Positions 33,122 through 41,387 are shown, counted from the stretch's first letter. The stretch: DNA of 64,000 nucleotides from JAIBJN01 sp963830885 (GCA_963830885.1 CAWHOA010000028.1:76544-140543), one strand, 5' to 3'. The notes: generated from the letters alone by a model not told the origin. Translations and numbers: made by a program.

Positions 33122-33511
33122 TCAGTCGTCGCCCGAGCCGTGGCCGCTCGAGTCGTCGTCCCCGCTCCCGGACCCGGGGCCGCTCGAGTCGCCGCCGTCC
33201 CCGCCGGAGCCCGGGCCGCTGGAGTCGTCGTCGGCGGATCGGGGGTCGCAGTCCGGGTCGAGTGCATTCTCGGGCTTCCTGCACTTTCCGGGGAGGTCGT
33301 CGTCGGAGCCGGCGGTGGTCGTCGGGCGCGTCGTCGTCTGAGCCGGCTCGGTCTGAGTCGTCGCGGCCGGGCTTGCGATCTTTGCGGGCGCCTGGACGAC
33401 GGCGGGTACGGCCGCGAGTGAGCTTTCCGAGGCGATGTAGACGCCGAGCGCGAGGGCCACCGGTAGGGCGAGCCCGGCGAGGGCCAGCAGGAGAACGCGT
33501 GCTCGGCTCAT
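33122..33511 (-). CDS. Secreted acidic low-complexity protein, paralogue
   Basis: 129 residues from ATG 33511. Signal/anchor VLLLALAGLALPVALALGVY; Thr-rich segment; one Cys pair in GKCRKPENALDPDCDPRSAD, which parallels the CDEAEHANDPRC motif of the downstream gene; then an Asp/Ser/Gly tail with repeats SSGPGSG. It lies 26 bases after the sensor kinase stop, so it should be co-transcribed with the two-component system. Possible ligand or metal buffer for that kinase. Unknown family. Confidence 0.6.
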   Translation of the reverse strand: MSRARVLLLALAGLALPVALALGVYIASESSLAAVPAVVQAPAKIASPAATTQTEPAQTTTRPTTTAGSDDDLPGKCRKPENALDPDCDPRSADDDSSGPGSGGDGGDSSGPGSGSGDDDSSGHGSGDD

Positions 33512-33537
33512 GGTCTCGACGCTAGCAAGACGCTCCT

Positions 33538-34941
33538 TCAGGAATGGTCAGGCGACGGTGAGGACTCGGCAGGTTGGGCCGGGAAGCTGGCGCGTACGCG
33601 TGTCCCCGGTCCGTCGAGGAGCTCGACCCTGCCGTTCCAGCGCTCGGCGAGCTCGGTCACGATCGCAAGCCCGAGCCCCGTGCCGGGCCCGGCGCTCTTC
33701 CCTTCCGTGCCGCGGTAGAAGCGCTGGAACACCTGCGTGCGCTCGGCCGCCGGGATGCCGGGGCCGGTGTCCGAGACCACGAACCCGGGACGGCCGTCGC
33801 TCCCCTCCAGCTCGACCTCGATTCGCGATCCGGGCGGCGAGTAGCGAACCGCATTCTCGAGCAGGTTGTCGAGGATGTGGGCCACGTCCCCTGGGGCTGC
33901 CCAGATCCATCCTCCGGGTCGGTCCACGACCGCCAGCTCGTGTCCGGCGTCAGCGGCCGGCTGGGCCCACCGCCGCCCGGCGGAGCGCACCGCCTCGCCC
34001 AGGTCGACGCTCTCACCCGGCGCCTGGTCGGCCGCCGCGCGCGCGAGCGCCAGCAGGTCGTCGACGAGCCCGCTCAGCCGGTCGAGCTCGGCTTCGGCCT
34101 TGGCCGCCTGCTCGGCCGCAGCCCCGCCCTCGGCCTGAATCGCCTCGAGGCGGAGCTTGATCCCGGTCAGCGGCGTGCGCAGCTGGTGGGAGGCATTCGC
34201 GACGAAGTCCCGCTGGGCGGCCAGGTTCGACGAGAGCTCGCCGGCCATGCGGTTGAACGACCGGCCGAGCTCGTCGATCTCCCGGGGGCCCTCGGGCTCC
34301 ACGCGCGCGTCGAGGTCGCCGCGTCCGAGTCGGCCCGCGGCAGCGCGCAGCTTCTCCACCGGCCTGGCGATCGTGCCGGCGAGGATCCAGGCGAGGACGA
34401 GCCCGGCGGCGACGACCGCCAGCCCGATCAGCCCGAGCGCGAGCCAGCTCGAGCGCACGCTCTCGTCGACCTCGCCCATCGGCGCGGAGACCCGGACGGC
34501 GCCGACGACCTCGCCCCGATCGGTGACCGGCACCGTCACGAGGAGCAGCTCCTCGCCGAGCGTGTCGCTGTGGCGCTGGCGGACGTCCACGCTCCCGCCG
34601 AGCGCTGTCCCGAACTCGGGTCGCTCTGGGGTGGCAAAGGGCGTCCCCGGAGCGGCGCCGTCAGTGTCCGCGAGCAATGCCCCGCTCGGGCCGACGACGA
34701 CGGTGCGGGCGCCGGCCCCGACCGTGGCCTGCTCGATGACTCCCGTGAGCTGGTTGGTAGCGCCGATCCGGACGAGATTGGCGACCCTCCCGGAGAGCAC
34801 CGTCGTGTCCGCAACGACGTCCGACTCCAGCTCCGACGTGGCACGCCGGTCGACGTTCAGCGCCAGCGGTACCGCGAGGGCGATCACGACCGCGGCGAGG
34901 AGGTAGGCCGCGGCCAGCACGAGGCGGGCCCGGAAGGTCAC
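33538..34941 (-). CDS. Membrane sensor histidine kinase
   Basis: 467 residues from ATG 34941. Membrane helix near residues 7-28, an about 130-residue extracytoplasmic sensor domain (GVIEQATVGAGARTVVVGPS), second helix near 165-187, HAMP domain (TIARPVEKLRAAAGRLGRGD), HisKA with phospho-accepting His near residue 252 (NASHQLRTPLTGIKLRLEA), and HATPase_c: N box ILDNLLENAVRYSP, G1 VSDTGPGIP, G2 GTGLGLAIV. Partner of the OmpR-type regulator whose stop overlaps its start (ATGA). Downstream genes encode secreted acidic and copper proteins, so the signal may be a metal or envelope stress. Confidence 0.92.
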   Translation of the reverse strand: MTFRARLVLAAAYLLAAVVIALAVPLALNVDRRATSELESDVVADTTVLSGRVANLVRIGATNQLTGVIEQATVGAGARTVVVGPSGALLADTDGAAPGTPFATPERPEFGTALGGSVDVRQRHSDTLGEELLLVTVPVTDRGEVVGAVRVSAPMGEVDESVRSSWLALGLIGLAVVAAGLVLAWILAGTIARPVEKLRAAAGRLGRGDLDARVEPEGPREIDELGRSFNRMAGELSSNLAAQRDFVANASHQLRTPLTGIKLRLEAIQAEGGAAAEQAAKAEAELDRLSGLVDDLLALARAAADQAPGESVDLGEAVRSAGRRWAQPAADAGHELAVVDRPGGWIWAAPGDVAHILDNLLENAVRYSPPGSRIEVELEGSDGRPGFVVSDTGPGIPAAERTQVFQRFYRGTEGKSAGPGTGLGLAIVTELAERWNGRVELLDGPGTRVRASFPAQPAESSPSPDHS

Positions 34942-35627
34942 GTCACATCGAAGCGGAAGCCGACGCCGCGCACGGTGTGGATGTAGCGCGGCTCGGCCGG
35001 GTCGTCGCCGAGCTTCCTCCGGAGCGCGCTGATGTGCACGTCCAGCGTCTTCGTCGAGCCGAACCAGGCGGGATCCCAGACCTCGTGCACGAGCTGATCG
35101 CGCTTGACGAGCTTCCCGGCGTGCTCCAGGAGGACGCGCAGGAGCTCGAACTCCTTCACGGTCAGGTCGAGAGGCTCGCCTGCCCTGCTCGCCTCGTGGG
35201 TGTCGAGGTCCATGCGGACGTCGCCGGCCTCGAGCACCTTCCCGGGCGCCTCCATGGGCTCGCCGCCGCGGCGCAGCACGGCCCGGATCCGCGCGGCGAG
35301 CTCGGCGGCGCTGAACGGCTTCGTCACGTAGTCGTCCGCCCCGAGCTCCAGCCCCAGCACACGGTCCATCTCCTCCCCGCGCGCGGTGAGCATGATCACC
35401 GGGGTGCGCGAGGTGTCGCGGATCCGGCGCAGGAGGTCACGACCGTCTCCATCGGGGAGCATGACGTCGAGGAGCACGAGATCCGGCGCCCGGCTTGCGA
35501 ACAGCTCCAGCCCACGGGCCGCCGTCCCGGCCACAAGTGCCTCGAAGCCCTCTCGGGCGAGCGCGGCGGCGAGCGGCTCGGAGATCGCCTCCTCGTCTTC
35601 GATCAGCAGGATCGTCCGCTTCGTCAT
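34938..35627 (-). CDS. OmpR/PhoB-family response regulator
   Basis: 229 residues from ATG 35627; GGGAGG lies directly against the start, so coupling to the preceding short reading frame (stop overlapping as ATGA) probably helps initiation. Receiver domain: acidic pair ILLIEDEEAIS, phospho-acceptor Asp near residue 54 in LVLLDVMLPDGDG, switch Thr in VIMLTARGEEMD, and Lys in DYVTKPFSAAEL. C-terminal winged helix: LDLTVKEFELLRVLLEHAGK and TKTLDVHISALRRKLGDDP. First complete gene of the operon RR-HK-acidic proteins-cupredoxin. Confidence 0.93.
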   Translation of the reverse strand: MTKRTILLIEDEEAISEPLAAALAREGFEALVAGTAARGLELFASRAPDLVLLDVMLPDGDGRDLLRRIRDTSRTPVIMLTARGEEMDRVLGLELGADDYVTKPFSAAELAARIRAVLRRGGEPMEAPGKVLEAGDVRMDLDTHEASRAGEPLDLTVKEFELLRVLLEHAGKLVKRDQLVHEVWDPAWFGSTKTLDVHISALRRKLGDDPAEPRYIHTVRGVGFRFDVT

Positions 35628-35890
35628 CCTCCCGCCGAAGGGTAGGGTTTCTGGCCGCAGTTGCCGGGCGGCGGCGGGACGACCTTCGTCCGCCGCCTGC
35701 CCTCCGCCTGGATCGCCTCCTGAATCGTGCGCGCCATCAGGGCAGCGCCCTCCGGGTTCAGGTGGAACGCGTCGTACGTGAGGCCGCGGCGGTCCGACCA
35801 CCGGTCCCACGGCGCGAGCACGAGGTCGGCGCGGCGGTCGAGGCGGCGGAGCCGCTCGTTCACGAGGCCGGCGCGTGGCGCCTGGCAGAC
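35624..35890 (-). pseudogene. C-terminal remnant of an SGNH/GDSL hydrolase
   Basis: An open stretch of about 88 codons with no upstream start: QAPRAGLVNERLRRLDRRAD, then VLAPWDRWSDRRGLTYDAFH and LNPEGAALMARTIQEAIQAE. The DAFHLNPEGAALMA block is the last (block V, DxxH) motif of SGNH hydrolases; blocks I-III with the catalytic Ser are absent, and a TGA precedes the fragment in frame. In the next frame over, DELVGTNGKRFTAVSLPG looks like more of the same protein, so the gene was cut down and frameshifted. Its end overlaps the response-regulator start. The glycosyltransferase gene begins 88 bp away on the other strand. Confidence 0.6.
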
Positions 35891-35977
35891 TCACGGCGGT
35901 GAACCTCTTCCCGTTCGTCCCTACGAGTTCGTCGCTGTGCTGGACATGATCGAGCGCACCGGCTTCCAAGTGCCCTG

Positions 35978-37222
35978 ATGCGGATCTTCATCTGGCACGG
36001 CTACCTGCTCGCGGGCACGGGCTCGAACATCTACACGCGCCAGCTCGCGCGGGAGTGGATGCGGGAGGGCCACGAGGTCACCGTCTTCTCGCAGGAGCCT
36101 CACCCGGAGCGGTACGACCTCGGCGGGGCGGCGACGGTGCGTCCGGACGTGGGTGGGCTGCTCCCTGTCTTCGTCCTCGACGAGTACGAGGGCTACGAGG
36201 TGAAGCGGGTGCAGGACTGTACCCGCGCCGAGCTCGACCGCTGGGTCGAGGCGAACGCGGCGGCGATGCGGGAGCGGCTGCCCGCCGACCTCGTCTTCGT
36301 CAACCACGTCCTCCTCGGCGGCCCGGTCGGAGCGGCGACCGGTGCGCGCTACGTCGTCAAGGCGCACGGGTCGGAGCTCGAGTACTCCATGCGCGGGAAT
36401 CCGGAGCTCTCGGAGTGGGGGCGCGAGGCCCTGGCGGCCGCGGCCGCGGCGATCGTCGGCTCCCAGCACATCCGCGAGGTGCTCGACGAGATCTGCGGCC
36501 ACGTCGACCGCGTCCACGAGGTCCCGCCGGGCGTCGACGTCGAGCTCTGGGTTCCGGCGGCGCAGGACGACGCGCTCGCGGCGCTCCTCGCCGAGTCCCG
36601 CGAGGATCCGCCCAATCCGGGCAATGCGAACGAGCGTCTTCCGGACGAGGGAAACGCCGACCGCCTCGCCCCCTTCCTCGCCGGCGACCGCGCGACGGTC
36701 GTCTACTTCGGGAAGCTGATCGAGAACAAGGGCGTGCAGGTGCTCTTCGAGGCGCTGCGTGGAATGGACGCGCGCGCCGTGATCGTCGGCTTCGGTGACT
36801 ACCGCTCCGAGCTCGAGCGCCTGGCCGAGGGGCTCGATGTCCTCTTCACCGGCCCGCTCGAGCACCGGCACCTCGTCCATCTGCTCGCGCTGGCCGACGC
36901 CGCGGTGGTGCCCTCGATCTTCCCCGAGGCCTTCGGCATGGTCGCCGCCGAGGCCGCCGCGGCCGGGTGCCCGCCCATCGTGGCGAACCACTCGGGCCTT
37001 GCCGAGATCGCCCAGGGTCTCGAGCGGCACTACCCGCCGGAGCTGCGCGAGCTGCCGAGCTTCCCGAACGGCGACGCGGACGTCCTGCGCGCGCGGCTCC
37101 AGGCCCAGCTCGGGCTCCAGGGGGCCGAGCGCGCGGCGTTGCGCGAGGCGGCGCGCGCGGCGACGGTCGCGCTCTGGAGCTGGACGAGCGTCGCCCGTCG
37201 CATCCTCGCCGCCGCCGGCTGA
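35978..37222 (+). CDS. GT-B glycosyltransferase (family 4 type)
   Basis: 414 residues from ATG 35978. N-terminal half MRIFIWHGYLLAGTGSNIYT with the Gly-rich acceptor-side loop and AREWMREGHEVTVFSQ; C-terminal half VVYFGKLIENKGVQVLFEAL, then VIVGFGDYRSELERLAEGLD, LFTGPLEHRHLVHLLALAD and SIFPEAFGMVAAEAAAAGCP, the E-x7-E sugar-nucleotide site of GT4 enzymes. Cytoplasmic retaining transferase, likely acting on a lipid, glycan or small-molecule acceptor. Between the halves is an about 30-residue insertion rich in Asn, Asp and Pro (SREDPPNPGNANERLPDEGN). No neighbour points to the substrate. Confidence 0.88.
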   Translation: MRIFIWHGYLLAGTGSNIYTRQLAREWMREGHEVTVFSQEPHPERYDLGGAATVRPDVGGLLPVFVLDEYEGYEVKRVQDCTRAELDRWVEANAAAMRERLPADLVFVNHVLLGGPVGAATGARYVVKAHGSELEYSMRGNPELSEWGREALAAAAAAIVGSQHIREVLDEICGHVDRVHEVPPGVDVELWVPAAQDDALAALLAESREDPPNPGNANERLPDEGNADRLAPFLAGDRATVVYFGKLIENKGVQVLFEALRGMDARAVIVGFGDYRSELERLAEGLDVLFTGPLEHRHLVHLLALADAAVVPSIFPEAFGMVAAEAAAAGCPPIVANHSGLAEIAQGLERHYPPELRELPSFPNGDADVLRARLQAQLGLQGAERAALREAARAATVALWSWTSVARRILAAAG

Positions 37223-37262
37223 GACGGGTGGGGCGACCGGCGGCCCGGCCGCCCCACCCGTC
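37223..37262. terminator. Bidirectional terminator between convergent genes
   Basis: GACGGGTGGGGCG (37223-37235) and CGCCCCACCCGTC (37250-37262) form a perfect 13-bp stem placed exactly between the stop codons of the glycosyltransferase (plus) and the lamin-tail protein (minus). Confidence 0.8.
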
Positions 37263-37265
37263 CGC

Positions 37266-38207
37266 TCACGGGGCGGCGGCGACGTTCGCGGCCCCTCGGG
37301 TCAGGGTTGTCGTGAAGACCCAGTCTGTGGCGGCGTTGTTCGTGTCCGTCCCGTCGGGGATCCGGCTGAGGGAGCCGGCCTCGGTGTTCGAGTCGGCGAC
37401 TGTCGCCGGCAGCAGCGTCCCCTCGACGAGGCTGTACGTCCTCGCGGTGATCACCGCCGCGGTGATGCCGCCCTCGTAGGAGAGCGCGTCGAGCAGCGCG
37501 CCGTCGTCGGTGTCGATCAGGGCGAGCCCGTCCGGCGCGCCGTTCTGGGCGTCCCCGGCGACGACGAGGAACGCGCCCGGAGCTAGGGTGCCCGTCAGGG
37601 CCTCGCGGTCGTACTCCACCGAGTCGGCGCCGTCGACGTAGACGAGCGCGATCCCGGCGAGATCGATCGCGGCTGTGCCGGTGTTCTTCAGCTCGACGAA
37701 GCCGTCGCCGTCGGTCCCCACCTGGTCGTAGTCCACCTCGTTGATGACGAGGCCGCCGGTGGGCGGCGGAGGTGGAGGCGGAGGCGGCGGAGGGGTCCCG
37801 CCCGCGACGCAGCGGAAGAGCACCGTGTCGTCGCCTGCGAAGTCGAGCTCGACGGTGCCGGCCGCGCCGCCGTCGGTGGTGCACGCGATCCCCGCGAGGT
37901 CAGCGAGCTTCGTCAGGCCGGCGCCGGGATCGCCCTTCGGCCCCTGCGGCCCCGCGGGGCCGGCCGGCCCGGCGGCGCCCGCGACGTTCCAGGACACGGC
38001 CTGCTCGCGCGCGCGGCAGGCACTCGCGGACGAGACGATGCGCACCCACCCGCCGTTCGGGTGCCGGCAGGCGACGATGACCTCGTCCGCGGCCGCCTCC
38101 GCCGCGAGCGTGGTGTTCGTCTCCACTGCGAGCGCCGCTCCGGCGGCGATGGCGAGCGCCAGCACGGCCGCGATGGCGGCGAGCGTCCGCATGCGTGTGA
38201 TCTTCAT
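37266..38207 (-). CDS. Secreted collagen-like/lamin-tail-domain protein
   Basis: 313 residues from ATG 38207, with GGAAGGAG upstream. Signal peptide TLAAIAAVLALAIAAGAALA. N-terminal domain with CRHPNGGWVRIVSSASACRA, a short collagen-like Gly-X-Y stretch (GAAGPAGPAGPQGPKGDPG), a Cys-containing beta segment, a run of eleven prolines, and a C-terminal lamin-tail (LTD) domain: GLVINEVDYDQVGTDGDGFV, ELKNTGTAAIDLAGIALVYV and later LSRIPDGTDTNNAATDWVF. LTD domains in bacteria occur on secreted nucleases and surface proteins; no nuclease here. Probably a surface-displayed binding protein. Confidence 0.82.
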   Translation of the reverse strand: MKITRMRTLAAIAAVLALAIAAGAALAVETNTTLAAEAAADEVIVACRHPNGGWVRIVSSASACRAREQAVSWNVAGAAGPAGPAGPQGPKGDPGAGLTKLADLAGIACTTDGGAAGTVELDFAGDDTVLFRCVAGGTPPPPPPPPPPPTGGLVINEVDYDQVGTDGDGFVELKNTGTAAIDLAGIALVYVDGADSVEYDREALTGTLAPGAFLVVAGDAQNGAPDGLALIDTDDGALLDALSYEGGITAAVITARTYSLVEGTLLPATVADSNTEAGSLSRIPDGTDTNNAATDWVFTTTLTRGAANVAAAP

Positions 38208-38338
38208 GGGTCTCCTTCCGGTCGACGTGACCTGACCGGAGATACCGCCGGCGGCCCCGCTCCCACTAGTGGCCGGAGCGGACCTGTCTAGCGGGAAGCC
38301 GCATGGACGCTGGGGCCTGTGGAGAGCCCGGCGCGGTC

Positions 38339-39448
38339 TTAGAGCGGTCCCGTCACGGGCAGGCCGGCATCGAGCTGCCGCCGCTGGTCGGCGGTGAACG
38401 GCCCGCCCTGGAGCGCGGCGTCGAGCTGGCGCGACCGGAAGAGGTCGGCGATGTAGCGCATGCGGTCGGCGAGCTCCGTCCAGTTGACCGCGCCGCCCAG
38501 CGGCACCGGCTGGTCGGCGTCCTGCCGGCGCAGGAAGTCGAGCGTCTCGGGATCGTCGATCGGGTCGAGCAGCGCCGGATAGAGCGGCTGCCCCTTCGGC
38601 GCGGGGAGCTGCCGGCCGAGGAGGAGTGTCTCGCCGGGGAGCTGGAGGGTCATGAGCTCGCGGGTGCACAGCTCTTCCCAGTGGCGCTCGGCCGCCTTCG
38701 ACGCGTCGCGGAGGGCGAGCCGCAGGGCGCCGCGGCAGAGCGTCCGCAGCCCGCGCGGGAGGCTGCGGCTGGCCTCGTCCGCCGGGTCGAGGAGGGCAAG
38801 GCGGATCGGCGCGTCGATCGACCCGGCGATGAAGGGCTGGAGCCGGATCTGCTCGTGCCGGCCGATGCGCGCGTTCGCCAGGAGCATCAGCTCGGCCTGC
38901 CGGTGCGGGTCGGGCTCGGAGCGCACGCGTGCGTAGCCGTTGAGGGCGAGGCGCAGGCGTGTCTGGCCGCCGCGCTCGCTGGGGCCCTCGGTCAGGGTCC
39001 CGCCGAGCCGCCGCAGCGCGGCGCCGTCATCGTCCTCGTCGAGCGCAGCAATCGCGCGCGCGAAGACCGGCCCCAGCTCGCTGAAGACGGCGACGTTCCC
39101 GGCCGTGACCAGCTCGCCGACCTCGTGGACGACCCGGCGCGCGATGTCGAGGACGACGTCCTTGGGGATCGCCGCGTCCGCGTTCACCCGGGCGAGCGTC
39201 CGGTTCGCCCGCTCGATCCCGCGGTCGAGGTGCGTCGAGCCGGCGAGGACCTCGCGAAACGCCTCGGGCACCTCCTCGTCGCGGATGAAGCGCCCTGCCG
39301 TGCGCGAGGCCCAGGTGGCGAACGTGCACCAGTTGGCGTGCTGCGCGCCGAGACGCTTCCCGAGGCCCACCGAGAGGTCGTGGTAGCACTGCGTGATCAG
39401 CAGGTTGCGCCGGATCGGATCGCTCTCGAGCGCGACGATCCAGGCCAC
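38339..39448 (-). CDS. Conserved hypothetical protein, about 370 residues
   Basis: Start uncertain; GTG 39448 with GGAG four bases upstream gives 369 residues, but the frame stays open further upstream. Soluble, mostly helical: VAWIVALESDPIRRNLLITQ, CYHDLSVGLGKRLGAQHANW, CTFATWASRTAGRFIRDEEV and a second half RLALNGYARVRSEPDPHRQA, QPFIAGSIDAPIRLAL. No membrane segment, no motif I can tie to an enzyme. It follows the TfoX-like gene on the same strand and is probably the last gene of the cupin-sigma-TfoX operon. I do not recognise the family. Confidence 0.6.
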   Translation of the reverse strand: MAWIVALESDPIRRNLLITQCYHDLSVGLGKRLGAQHANWCTFATWASRTAGRFIRDEEVPEAFREVLAGSTHLDRGIERANRTLARVNADAAIPKDVVLDIARRVVHEVGELVTAGNVAVFSELGPVFARAIAALDEDDDGAALRRLGGTLTEGPSERGGQTRLRLALNGYARVRSEPDPHRQAELMLLANARIGRHEQIRLQPFIAGSIDAPIRLALLDPADEASRSLPRGLRTLCRGALRLALRDASKAAERHWEELCTRELMTLQLPGETLLLGRQLPAPKGQPLYPALLDPIDDPETLDFLRRQDADQPVPLGGAVNWTELADRMRYIADLFRSRQLDAALQGGPFTADQRRQLDAGLPVTGPL

Positions 39449-39486
39449 GCGCTCCAGCGAGGTCGGCTCACCTGGGGGCCGCTCGG

Positions 39487-39822
39487 CTATGTCTTCGCCT
39501 TCGGAGGCAGGGCGCGCGCAAAGCCGGCGGCCCGCTCGACCCAGCGGCGAACCCCGGCATCGTCGAGGCCGGCGCGCTCCACGTAGACCAAGCCCGTCAT
39601 CGGACGGCCGGTGAAGTCCATCTCCCTGACGTGCGGCTCGTCGAGCGCGGCGTCGGCGCCCTCGGCGCCCAGTCGCAGCATCAGCTCGTCCTTGACGATC
39701 CCGCACGCCATGTTGCCGCCGATCATGAAGGCGAGGCCGCCGAACATCTTGCGCTCCGTCAGGCTCGGCTCGTCGGCCAGCACGACCCTGACGCGGTCGG
39801 CGAGCTCTTCGTCGTAGGCCAC
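39487..39822 (-). CDS. TfoX N-terminal-domain protein
   Basis: 111 residues from GTG 39822, preceded by GGAGG eight bases upstream. TfoX_N signature: TERKMFGGLAFMIGGNMACG and LMLRLG, then REMDFTGRPMTGLVYVE. Such single-domain proteins are widespread in actinobacteria; the domain comes from the competence regulator TfoX but the function outside gammaproteobacteria is unknown. Its start lies right after the ECF sigma stop, indicating a common operon. Confidence 0.87.
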   Translation of the reverse strand: MAYDEELADRVRVVLADEPSLTERKMFGGLAFMIGGNMACGIVKDELMLRLGAEGADAALDEPHVREMDFTGRPMTGLVYVERAGLDDAGVRRWVERAAGFARALPPKAKT

Positions 39823-39824
39823 GC

Positions 39825-40796
39825 TCAGCCCTCCAGTCGGCTCGGGAGCCCGAAGCGCTCGAAGTTCGACGGGTCCGCGAAGCCGACGATGCCGGCGACG
39901 GTGTCGCCCTCGAGCGCGAAGACCATGATGCCGTACGGGTCGAGGCCGTCCCGCCCGGGAACGGGCACATACGCCGCCAGTGCCGGCTGGCGGTTCGCCG
40001 CGGTCGTGACGAGGCGGATCTCGTCGAGGCGACCGCCGAGCGGCACCGTGGCGAAGAACGCGCCGACCTCGGGCGCCCCGCGCACGTAGAACGGCTCCGG
40101 CGGCATCGCCATCATCGCGTCGCGCGCCAGCAGGCTGACGATGGCGTTGATGTCGACCGCGTCCCAGGCCGCCATGAACCGGCCGAGGAGCGCCTGCTCG
40201 TCGGTTCCGCGCTCCGGGACGTGTGCGGGCGCCCCGAGGCTCCGGGCGCGCTCGAGCCCGGCCCGCGCGCGCTGGAGCGCGCTGTTCACGGCGGCGACCG
40301 AGTCGCCCAGGGCCTCGGCCGTCTCCTTCGCCGACCAGTCGAGCACGTCGCGGAGGATCAGCACCGCCCGCTGCTTCGGCGGCAGGAGCTGGGCAGCGGT
40401 GACGAAGGCGAGCTGCACGGTCTCGCGGGCCTCGACCTCGTCCAGGAGGCGGTCCGGGTAGGGCGTCAGGTGGAGGAGACGCTCGTTCCAGGCGTCCTCG
40501 CCCGTCTCGGCCACCGGCACCTCGGGCCGCCGCCGGCGACCGGCGAGGGCGGACAGGCAGACGTTGGTGGCGATGGCGTGCAGCCAGGCGCCGAGCCGTC
40601 CGCCGGGATCGAAACGGTCGAGGAACCGCCACGCGCGCAGGAGCGTCTCCTGGAGCGCGTCGTCGGCGTCGTGCACCGAGCCGAGCATGCGGTAGCAGTG
40701 CAGGTGGAGCGCGCCGCGGTGCGGCTCGACGAGGAGACGGAAGGCCTCCTCGTCGTCGCGCGCCGCCGCGAGCAGGTCGGCCTCGCCGGTCACCAT
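39825..40796 (-). CDS. ECF sigma factor with SnoaL-like C-terminal domain
   Basis: 323 residues from ATG 40796 (GTG 40805 possible). Sigma2 region: HCYRMLGSVHDADDALQETL and GRLGAWLHAIATNVCLSALA; sigma4 region: QLLPPKQRAVLILRDVLDWS, AKETAEALGDSVAAVNSALQ. From about residue 200 a SnoaL/NTF2-like domain (FMAAWDAVDINAIVSLLARD, PSNFERFGLPSRL) as in the ECF41/ECF56-type sigma factors (TIGR02960-like). In these groups the fused domain, not an anti-sigma factor, modulates activity. It is preceded by a cupin gene and followed by tfoX-like and unknown genes on one transcript. Confidence 0.9.
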   Translation of the reverse strand: MVTGEADLLAAARDDEEAFRLLVEPHRGALHLHCYRMLGSVHDADDALQETLLRAWRFLDRFDPGGRLGAWLHAIATNVCLSALAGRRRRPEVPVAETGEDAWNERLLHLTPYPDRLLDEVEARETVQLAFVTAAQLLPPKQRAVLILRDVLDWSAKETAEALGDSVAAVNSALQRARAGLERARSLGAPAHVPERGTDEQALLGRFMAAWDAVDINAIVSLLARDAMMAMPPEPFYVRGAPEVGAFFATVPLGGRLDEIRLVTTAANRQPALAAYVPVPGRDGLDPYGIMVFALEGDTVAGIVGFADPSNFERFGLPSRLEG

Positions 40797-40806
40797 GCCC
40801 GCCACG

Positions 40807-41205
40807 TTAGACCCCCGGGGGCTCGGCGCCCAGCTCGGTCCAGGCTCCGGGGCTGAAGGCGCCGGGCGCGCCGCCGAGGGCGAGGACGCGGATGCCGTTG
40901 TCGCCCGGGACGATCCGCCGGAGCTGATCCGGGCCGAGCCGGGCCATGACGCCCGGCCGCAGCTCGAACTCCTCGCCGTCGACCTGGAGCGTGGCGCTCC
41001 CCTCCAGCGGGACGTAGACCTCCTCCTGGTTCGGGTCGTAGGCCTCCGCGGAGTGGTTGTGCAGCGGGTAGCCGTCCCAGTTCGGCGGCAGGGTCAGCAC
41101 CTGCATCCCCCAGGCCGTCACGCCAAGCTCGGCCCGGGCGCGCCGCAACAGCCCCTCGTGGATCCCCTCCATCTCGTCGATCGCCACCACGGTCACGTCG
41201 CTCAT
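40807..41205 (-). CDS. Cupin-domain protein
   Basis: 132 residues. Single small beta-barrel: LPPNWDGYPLHNHSAEAYDP and NQEEVYVPLEGSATLQVDGE correspond to cupin motif 1 (H.H....E), with GDNGIRVLALGGAPG near motif 2. Metal ligands His-x-His and Glu present. Substrate unknown. First gene of the operon leading into the SnoaL-type ECF sigma factor ten bases downstream; such sigma factors are commonly encoded next to small enzymes they regulate. Confidence 0.8.
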   Translation of the reverse strand: MSDVTVVAIDEMEGIHEGLLRRARAELGVTAWGMQVLTLPPNWDGYPLHNHSAEAYDPNQEEVYVPLEGSATLQVDGEEFELRPGVMARLGPDQLRRIVPGDNGIRVLALGGAPGAFSPGAWTELGAEPPGV

Positions 41206-41287
41206 GTCGAGCCTCCGTTCGTCGAGATCGTTCCGAAAGGGTCAACTCACGGAGGGCGGCGAACTCATCGGTTCGCCGCGGAGGGAG

Positions 41288-41314
41288 AAAGGGCCGGCGA
41301 GCGGCCGGCCCTTT
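41288..41314. terminator. Rho-independent-type terminator
   Basis: AAAGGGCCGGC (41288-41298) and GCCGGCCCTTT (41304-41314) form a perfect 11-bp stem with a 5-base loop. A T-run follows on the plus strand; on the minus strand it ends the transcript of the 21-residue peptide gene and insulates the cupin operon. Confidence 0.8.
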
Positions 41315-41321
41315 TTGACGT

Positions 41322-41387
41322 CTAGAAAACCAGGATCAGGATGATGATGACCAGGATGATGACGAGCGTTCCGACACCGATGTACAT
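41322..41387 (-). CDS. 21-residue hydrophobic peptide
   Basis: ATG 41387 to TAG 41322, with GGGAGG seven bases upstream and a terminator right after the stop. Sequence is nearly all Ile, Val and Leu: MYIGVGTLVIILVIIILI then LVF, a single short membrane helix. Good ribosome site plus private terminator make it a credible independently transcribed gene. Resembles small single-helix membrane peptides often left out of annotations; could be a toxin-like or membrane-regulatory peptide. Function unknown. Confidence 0.6.
   Translation of the reverse strand: MYIGVGTLVIILVIIILILVF

Noticed and set aside
38339..39970. Single 543-codon protein covering the unknown gene and the TfoX region
   Set aside because: The upstream third is antisense-like in composition and overlaps the well-supported tfoX-like gene in another frame.
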